Below are positions 40,263 through 46,012 of a DNA stretch of 46,012 nt, one piece after another; within the stretch, counting starts at the first letter, position 1; every line of letters begins with the position of its first letter. The notes under the pieces were generated by a model. The model was given only the letters and a program-made list of their open reading frames with translations, was not told the DNA's origin and did no database searches. The position numbers were made by a program, and so were the translations under genes. This DNA is from Entamoeba invadens IP1 (taxonomy: Eukaryota; Evosea; Mastigamoebida; Endamoebidae). The DNA lies in contig NW_004191777.1 of NCBI RefSeq assembly GCF_000330505.1, positions 6,756 through 52,767 on the forward strand, given 5' to 3'.

Positions 40263-43200
40263 TTATTTAAAGTTTGTCATGAGTGGTTCACCTGGGATTA
40301 ATTTCTCGTCTTCTTTTTCAACGGCGACTACAGTGATTTCTTCGATTTTGAGTAATTTCTGCAAGTAAACGATTTGCGTCTTCAAGAATCCGACTTCATC
40401 AAATTGGATGGAAATATCGAGTGCGACAACACCGTCTTTTTTGACATTCTCAACAAGCATCATAGCGAAGGACATGGCTTTCTTTGAGTTCTTCTTGATG
40501 ATCTCATTCTTACACAAAATGCCTGCCAAGTCTCTTTGAGCTGGGATGACGACTTCTCCGTCAACCATCTTGACAACCCCTTTAAGGGTTTTGGCGCATT
40601 CAATTTGCCATACTGGAGTAATAGTACCAACAAAGATCTCTGCGTGTTTTGGATGTTCATTGTTCACTGCTTTTGTACCTTTCTTAGCTTTTGGATGGCA
40701 GTACGAGTCGATATATGTTCTGAATTTATAAATGATCTTGTCGAGGTATTCAGACTCTTTCACGATTTGTTGATCGACTGGGCATATCTCGGGGTACTTC
40801 TCATTCCATAAGAAGGTCTTGTTACCAAGTAAGTCTCTCCAGACGTAATCGGAGAAGTGTGGGGCAATTGGGTACAACAACTTAATCTGAACTTCGATGA
40901 ATTTCATGAGTAATGTTGCATTCATTTGAATACCAACAGTCTCACAATAAGCAACGTATGAGTCTCGAGATAAGATCAACTCATAGAACCCTTTGTGGAG
41001 AGCTTCTCTGAATAACATCTTCTCATAAGCCGCATCTGTTAAGAGTACAGCGTTGTTAATTCTTGCGTCAAACGCTTTCTCTTCAAAAGTGGATGGCACC
41101 CCCTCTTTGCATTTTTTGTCTTTAATGAGTTGCAACATCTCTTTGATCCATTGCAACAACGTGTGTAATCTCAAAAGACCAGTGTCCGCTGTTTCTTTGG
41201 CAAAGTTGGCATCTTCAACTCCATCACCGGCATCAGCAAGTCCGATTCTCATGCCGTCGGACGTGTACTTCTCAATTCCTTCAGTCAACGAAAGGAAGTT
41301 CCCAGTCGATTTAGCCATCTTCTCGTTATTAATAAGTAAGTGCCCGTTAGCTCTCATTCCTTTCGGGAACTTTTCTTCACCGAAAAGTGCGGTGTGGGTG
41401 TACAAACAGAACAAGCAGTGGTTGGTCAACAAGTCCTTACCAGTGACTCTGACATCAAATGGGTACCAATACTCAAACTCCTTCTTCATAGCTTCCAGCG
41501 TCTCTTTAGGAATTGTTGTGTCTTTAGGGAACTCGCCGTTGTTGAAGATATAGTCCCAGACGGTTGGTATCATCTGCTCTGGTTTAATATGTCCAAGTCC
41601 TTCTTTAGTTCCATTCAAATTTCCTTGAAGGAAGTGGGCTATAGTGTAATAAGCCATATAAATAGTCGAGTCGGACAAGGACTCAATCAAGTATCTCTTA
41701 TCCCATGGGATTAATGTTCCAAGACCAAAGTTTCTCGAACATGCCCATTGGTTCATCCAGTTCAGTCCGTGCTTCAAAGTCTCACGGGTAGAGTTGTGGA
41801 ATGTTTCCATTGTTTCAAGACGTCTCAAAGTCTCATTCTTCCAATTTTCTTCACCATAAGTGATATACCATTGATCACACAATGACACAACACACTCATC
41901 TCCACTTCTAGAAATGACTTGAGCGGTCGGCTCAGAGTAAACAAAAGCTTCTCCGGCTTCGATCATTTCTGCGCGAATTGGAGTCTTGGCGTCTTTAATC
42001 TTTTGACCAGCATATTTCCCAACAGTCAACACACCATTATAGAAGCCTTGGGTGTACACTTTCTCTTTAGCCTCATCAAGTAATGTTCTGTCATTTGGTG
42101 ACTTGATCTTCATTTGTTCACAAACAGTCTTAGCAGCGTGTTTTCCAAGCTCTGGGATTTCACAAATTTCAATCAAATCGAAGGGGACAACCCACTTGTC
42201 TTCAACATTAAGCTTCTTTCTATACTCCGGTTTGTTCTTCAAAACAAAAATGTTCATATAATCGTCCGGAGAATCAGATGGGACACTAGTGACTATTCCA
42301 GTCCCTTTATCTTCCAAAATTGTTGTCATAGGAAGAGTATAAATCTTCTCATAAGACGTCAATGGTGCTTTCAAAGCAGCTCCCAGTAATTCAGACCCCT
42401 TCACTGAACCCAAAGTAACAGCTTTCCCATTCACTGGTTCGGCCTTGAGTAATTCCTGGTATACCAAATTGTTTCCACATCTTTGTGTGCACACAACAAT
42501 TTCACCATTTTTCATCTCGAAGAGGTGATACTCGATATCAGGGTGGATCCAACAGTTTGTTTGTCCATACATAGTCTCTGGTCTTAAAGTGCCAGCAATC
42601 AAAAAGACTGATTTGCCTTCTTTCATGAATTTGTTGACCAACTCGGACTTGGTCTCCAACACTTTCATCTTGATTGCAGTGTATTCCTGTGGAAGGACAC
42701 CTTCACCGCTTGATCTATCATGATCTGCGCATGGTTGTCCATCAAGTGGGGAGTAAATAGTGTATCTCTTCCCAAAGAGAATCTTCCCGAGGTTCTTCAA
42801 TCTCCAGAACTGCCATTGGACAAAGGAGTCATAGAACTTGTTGTGGTCTGTTGTGATGAACGATCTTCTCCAGTCGACCGCAAGACCCATTAATTTCAAG
42901 TCTTCAACACCGCATGTTGGGAAGTATTCCAACCAATGCAATGGGTCGACAAATTTGGGGATGTCACTCTCTGGGATGCCATTTGACTTCAAAATGTCCC
43001 ATTGATGTTTTCCACCTTTTTGTTTAGCCTTTGCCTTGTTGGAGTGATGGGCATCTATAGCTTCGACTGCTCGTACTGTTTTGGTCTCAGTGACTTCTTC
43101 GTCGTCTTTGAAGACGGGTGGGCATCCATATTTCTCTATCTCATTCTTCAATTTGTCCGCACAAGCCTTGATTGGCATTCCAGTGCAATGGAACCCAAAT

Positions 43201-43487
43201 GGGAACACGACAGCTTCACCTTTCAATTTGTGATATCGAGCCGCAAACTCGGCTTTTGTTAAAGTGAAAGTGTGTCCCAAATGAAGTCTACCATTCATGT
43301 ATGGGAACGGGAATGTGGGCATGAACTTCTTCTGTGATAAGTTCAATTCGCCTGTTTCGTATAAGTGGTTCGCTTCCCATTGGGTGGTCATCTCTTTTTC
43401 AATAGCTGCTAACTCGTCTCTTTTGGCGGTGCTTCTTGGTTTCTCTGCCTTGTTCACTTTATTGTCTTTGGTTTGTGCTTTCGACAT
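40263..43487 (-). CDS. Leucyl-tRNA synthetase, cytosolic
   Basis: 1074 aa, normal for eukaryotic/archaeal-type LeuRS. The N-terminus is Lys-rich. Class I signature PYMNGRLHLGHTFTLTK (HLGH at 69-72); KMAKSTGNFLSL (KMSKS equivalent) near residue 720; an editing CP1 domain in between with the GTGIVTSVPSDSPDDY motif; and the anticodon and C-terminal domains after it. ATG 43487 gives MSKAQTKDN. The leader is long for this genome: the nearest TATA-like element is about 80 nt upstream and the interval contains two overlapping hairpins. Confidence 0.95.
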   Translation of the reverse strand: MSKAQTKDNKVNKAEKPRSTAKRDELAAIEKEMTTQWEANHLYETGELNLSQKKFMPTFPFPYMNGRLHLGHTFTLTKAEFAARYHKLKGEAVVFPFGFHCTGMPIKACADKLKNEIEKYGCPPVFKDDEEVTETKTVRAVEAIDAHHSNKAKAKQKGGKHQWDILKSNGIPESDIPKFVDPLHWLEYFPTCGVEDLKLMGLAVDWRRSFITTDHNKFYDSFVQWQFWRLKNLGKILFGKRYTIYSPLDGQPCADHDRSSGEGVLPQEYTAIKMKVLETKSELVNKFMKEGKSVFLIAGTLRPETMYGQTNCWIHPDIEYHLFEMKNGEIVVCTQRCGNNLVYQELLKAEPVNGKAVTLGSVKGSELLGAALKAPLTSYEKIYTLPMTTILEDKGTGIVTSVPSDSPDDYMNIFVLKNKPEYRKKLNVEDKWVVPFDLIEICEIPELGKHAAKTVCEQMKIKSPNDRTLLDEAKEKVYTQGFYNGVLTVGKYAGQKIKDAKTPIRAEMIEAGEAFVYSEPTAQVISRSGDECVVSLCDQWYITYGEENWKNETLRRLETMETFHNSTRETLKHGLNWMNQWACSRNFGLGTLIPWDKRYLIESLSDSTIYMAYYTIAHFLQGNLNGTKEGLGHIKPEQMIPTVWDYIFNNGEFPKDTTIPKETLEAMKKEFEYWYPFDVRVTGKDLLTNHCLFCLYTHTALFGEEKFPKGMRANGHLLINNEKMAKSTGNFLSLTEGIEKYTSDGMRIGLADAGDGVEDANFAKETADTGLLRLHTLLQWIKEMLQLIKDKKCKEGVPSTFEEKAFDARINNAVLLTDAAYEKMLFREALHKGFYELILSRDSYVAYCETVGIQMNATLLMKFIEVQIKLLYPIAPHFSDYVWRDLLGNKTFLWNEKYPEICPVDQQIVKESEYLDKIIYKFRTYIDSYCHPKAKKGTKAVNNEHPKHAEIFVGTITPVWQIECAKTLKGVVKMVDGEVVIPAQRDLAGILCKNEIIKKNSKKAMSFAMMLVENVKKDGVVALDISIQFDEVGFLKTQIVYLQKLLKIEEITVVAVEKEDEKLIPGEPLMTNFK

Positions 43488-43502
43488 ATTCTGTGTGTGA
43501 AT

Positions 43503-43539
43503 AATTTTGAGGGTTTTTCAACCCTCAAAATTTTTGAGG
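43503..43539 (-). promoter_or_regulatory. Mutually exclusive hairpins in LeuRS leader
   Basis: In mRNA sense three segments follow each other: a CCTCAAAA (43539-43532), b TTTTGAGGGTT, c AACCCTCAAAATT (ending 43503). Segment b with c forms a 13-bp stem with a 4-nt loop (43532-43520 with 43515-43503); a with b forms a 7-8 bp stem instead. The structure ends 15 nt before the ATG. Confidence 0.6.
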
Positions 43540-43564
43540 ATTTGTGTGTTGTTGTTACTCGTCG

Positions 43565-43571
43565 TTTTATA
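43565..43571 (-). promoter_or_regulatory. TATA-like element of LeuRS
   Basis: TATAAAA on the minus strand, 78-84 nt before ATG 43487. With the usual 25-30 nt spacing, transcription would begin close to 43540, at the edge of the hairpins. Confidence 0.45.
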
Positions 43572-44048
43572 CTCTTTTGCCCAACGAAAGAAGAATTTCG
43601 TCTTGTATTCCAATGAATTACAATTGAAAGGACTATAATAATACATTCAGTCATACATTAAGTTAAATAAAGTGACTGTTCGTTGTAATAATTTTTAACG
43701 GCATTTACAACACAATGGTGAAGAGTTAAAATTTGAATTTTTTCAAACGTTATAATTGAGGATTTTTTCGGGAGAGACTTAACCCATTTTTGGGAAGATT
43801 TATCAGAAGATAAAAGCTTCATCTATCGGGTTTATTTAATAAAAACTCTCTGTTATAAATTATACAATATCTGCATGACGTAGACGTGATGTAATAAAAA
43901 CTACAAAGAGTATTAATAGATTCTAATAAACTTGTGTTTATAATAAATTTAATTAATTAAAAAATTAAAATAACTATAACGACCATTTTTAAGTGTTATT
44001 AGTTAACTAGATTTTTATTATTAAAATAAATTAAACGACTAAGTTTAA
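43572..44048. other. Gene-free AT-rich spacer
   Basis: Between the LeuRS promoter and the protease stop. I see no gene or repeat. Confidence 0.55.
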
Positions 44049-45533
44049 TTAGTTTATTATCAAGAAGAGAAGGAGCAAAGCAACTATACTCATTCCAAGT
44101 GATGAATTTGTGGTTGAAGTAGAATTCGAATTTGTTTCACTATGTTCACTAGTACTTGGTTGATCATCCGTACACGATCCGGTGGCTCCATCTGACATAC
44201 AATCCTTGTAAGGTGTAAAGTCTGCTTCATTGAATAACTTCATACAAGTCTTCGACAATTCGTCCATTGTATAACCTGCTTTGCACCCCGTGCAATCAAA
44301 GTTTGAGTCACATGAAGCGCACCCTTTATCCAAATCACAGCTCGACCCATACATCAGCCCCGTCGATCCAAAGCTTGTGGTGTAATATCCGAACGCACAA
44401 AGGACTTTAGTCGATATTCTAACATATCCCTTTTCACCCCAAGAAGCACCCCAAGTATTTCTGCCAATGAAATACTCATTTCCATTAGTATCCTTTCCGT
44501 ATCCAACAATGATGATCAAGTGGTTAGTATATCCATTGGTGCAGTAACCGTCTTCTGCCATTGTGTAGACACCTCCTCCGTACTGGTAAAAGTCGAATGA
44601 CATTGCATTGATCCCAACGAAGAATGCGCCGTAGTGGTGGAGCACTTTCTTCAGTAATTTTACTTTCTTCTCCCCAGTCTCTTTAAAATTGAAAGCTCTG
44701 TATTTCTTCACTTTGATGTATTTCTTGGCATTTGGGTGCGCATTGACTCCACTCGCCACACACTCTGGTGGATTATTTGTAGCATTATAATTCTCAGATT
44801 TAGTTTCATAGTCTGTGTATGGGTAGTCAACACCAGATACAACTATTGGTGCGGCCTCCGCACAATTCATTGGGTTACCACCACAACACCTATATGAGTA
44901 TAACATGTTTTCCCAGACATTCGCTTTTACTGTTAAGTCTAATAACTTTTGAACGGACATCACTGGTTTCTGCATTTGAGATGCGGCGCGGTTGTTCGAA
45001 TAATAGGATATGTTCGCATAGCGAATTTGAATGTAATTTGCCATCGCTGATGCATAACACGAGCCACATTGCCCTTGGTCTATACCATCACCACATAAGT
45101 CGACTTTAACTCTTTCAGTGTTGTAATTGACGTAATCACCACAATACGAAAGATTCATTGGAAGCCGATCACCAGTTGGGAGGTCGACTTCGTTGACGTT
45201 ATAATAATCAACAGGGGTGTCTGCGGGTGGATAGTCGCCACTTTTGATGTGGTCAAACTCTTTTGGTGCTGTAAATCCCATAGAAATTTCAGAAGGATAC
45301 ATGTCTGTAAATTGGTTGATTTGATACTTCTGTAGGTTGTTTGATATACTCCGCTCTCTTATTTTCTTTAAAGAAGAACGGAAGATAGCAAGACGTGCAA
45401 GGCGGTTCGCAGGAGTGAGATATCGTCGATTAAATTTAGTTTCAAACTCCGAGAATAGAACCAAATCTGGGGCGTTGAAGTCGTCCAAGTTGGCTGTGCA
45501 AAACGTGAGTAACAAAAGAAGCAGTATAATCAT
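44049..45533 (-). CDS. Papain-family cysteine protease, type B with hydrophobic C-terminal tail
   Basis: 494 aa. Signal peptide 1-14 (MIILLLLLLTFCTA). Pro-region with an ERFNIN-like helix and INQFTDM. Mature enzyme: DQGQCGSCYASA with catalytic Cys159 (the next residue is Tyr, where papain has Trp), His338 in TNHLIIIVGYG and Asn359 in RNTWGASWGEKGYVRI. A Cys-rich segment follows (CDLDKGCASCDSNFDCTGC), then a Ser/Thr-rich stalk and a hydrophobic end (about 478-494). This is the layout of Entamoeba CP-B proteases, which are surface-attached by a membrane segment or GPI. The Ser/Asn-rich stretch before the tail would suit a GPI signal. It degrades host or food protein; related enzymes are secreted virulence-associated factors. 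Confidence 0.93.
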   Translation of the reverse strand: MIILLLLLLTFCTANLDDFNAPDLVLFSEFETKFNRRYLTPANRLARLAIFRSSLKKIRERSISNNLQKYQINQFTDMYPSEISMGFTAPKEFDHIKSGDYPPADTPVDYYNVNEVDLPTGDRLPMNLSYCGDYVNYNTERVKVDLCGDGIDQGQCGSCYASAMANYIQIRYANISYYSNNRAASQMQKPVMSVQKLLDLTVKANVWENMLYSYRCCGGNPMNCAEAAPIVVSGVDYPYTDYETKSENYNATNNPPECVASGVNAHPNAKKYIKVKKYRAFNFKETGEKKVKLLKKVLHHYGAFFVGINAMSFDFYQYGGGVYTMAEDGYCTNGYTNHLIIIVGYGKDTNGNEYFIGRNTWGASWGEKGYVRISTKVLCAFGYYTTSFGSTGLMYGSSCDLDKGCASCDSNFDCTGCKAGYTMDELSKTCMKLFNEADFTPYKDCMSDGATGSCTDDQPSTSEHSETNSNSTSTTNSSLGMSIVALLLLFLIIN

Positions 45534-45571
45534 CGTTTGAATGCAGGTTTATAATTTGTTCTTTAAGTCTT

Positions 45572-45580
45572 TTTAAATAC
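45572..45580 (-). promoter_or_regulatory. TATA-like element of the cysteine protease gene
   Basis: GTATTTAAA on the minus strand, an exact match to the Entamoeba core, 39-47 nt before ATG 45533, with an AAAGAAC (GAAC-like) motif between. Confidence 0.6.
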
Positions 45581-46012
45581 CTATTCTTTTGTTTTTCAAC
45601 ATTATAAATACAAATGCAATTTATTTATTCTAAATTTATCTTATTTTGGGGTACTACATGTTTGAGATTCTTTAGAATTGCTATATTTCTATTATTGGTA
45701 TTGTAATATATTTTAATAAAATTGTTACTATAATTATATAGTTTGTTATTTTTAGATAAGAATAATTATAATTTAAATTACAATATTATAATTCCTTAAT
45801 CAAAATGTAATCATAAAAAATCGAATTTTGATTGAGATGAAAAGAAAAACAATTAATAAACCTTCAATATTTTATTAGATGAATACTTTTATTACTTTAA
45901 TTGTTATTTGTTATTTTTTGTATTTTTGATAAAAATAAAAACATTTATTTATTAATTATTACTAATAGTTATAGATAAGAGAGAAGGATAAATTATTTAA
46001 GTAAAAACTTGT
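45581..46012. other. Gene-free AT-rich end of window
   Basis: About 80% A+T. No ORF, repeat or structure that I can support. Confidence 0.6.

Overview
The window looks like nuclear DNA of an Entamoeba species. The evidence is: very AT-rich spacers between compact genes on both strands; few, tiny introns (47-63 nt) that mostly begin GTTTGT and end TAG or CAG; and TATA-like elements of the form GTATTTAAR close to start codons. The coding DNA is clearly richer in G+C than I expect for E. histolytica, and spacers are long with repeats, so E. invadens is my best guess; that species call is an inference.

Layout. 1-461 is the inverted partner of a repeat whose second copy starts at 35311. From 705: a degenerate kinase-like protein with a possible GCN2/HisRS-like tail, a small unknown gene, phosphoglucomutase, a MITE-like element with 48-bp terminal inverted repeats (5159-5985), a calcineurin A-type phosphatase with one intron, and an unknown helical protein. 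A 2.2-kb gene-free gap (9775-12015) follows. Next come a TRAPPC13-like gene (two introns), the FACT subunit Pob3/SSRP1 (one intron), an ARS2/SERRATE homologue, a DCN1-like gene (one intron), an unlisted 57-aa membrane microprotein, two unknown genes, a PAPS sulfotransferase, glutaminyl-tRNA synthetase, a small membrane protein, VPS4 and an M1 aminopeptidase. Then a hyccin-like gene (one intron), a kanadaptin C-terminus-like gene and a TTC13/SRFR1-like TPR protein. From 35311: the second repeat copy carrying an intact 259-aa gene, a UPF0652/DUF2009 gene (one intron), Sec13 (one clear intron and an unresolved first exon), leucyl-tRNA synthetase and a type-B cysteine protease with a hydrophobic C-terminal tail.

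Functions are mostly housekeeping: membrane traffic (TRAPPC13, VPS4, Sec13, probably hyccin), transcription and RNA processing (FACT, ARS2), translation (GlnRS, LeuRS), protein turnover and signalling (DCN1, aminopeptidase, calcineurin), plus sulfolipid-type metabolism and a secreted protease typical of Entamoeba. There is no operon-like organisation, though several divergent pairs share spacers of about 130-260 bp.

The most interesting signals are: (1) the >99% identical inverted repeats 35 kb apart, with a GC-rich promoter block (CArG-like box plus TATAAAAG), a perfect 20-bp hairpin and a gene that is intact in one copy and frameshifted in the other; (2) the TA-flanked MITE; (3) two mutually exclusive hairpins in the unusually long leader of the leucyl-tRNA synthetase gene; (4) the GCN2-like pseudokinase; (5) the microprotein ending in a YxxPhi sorting-type motif.
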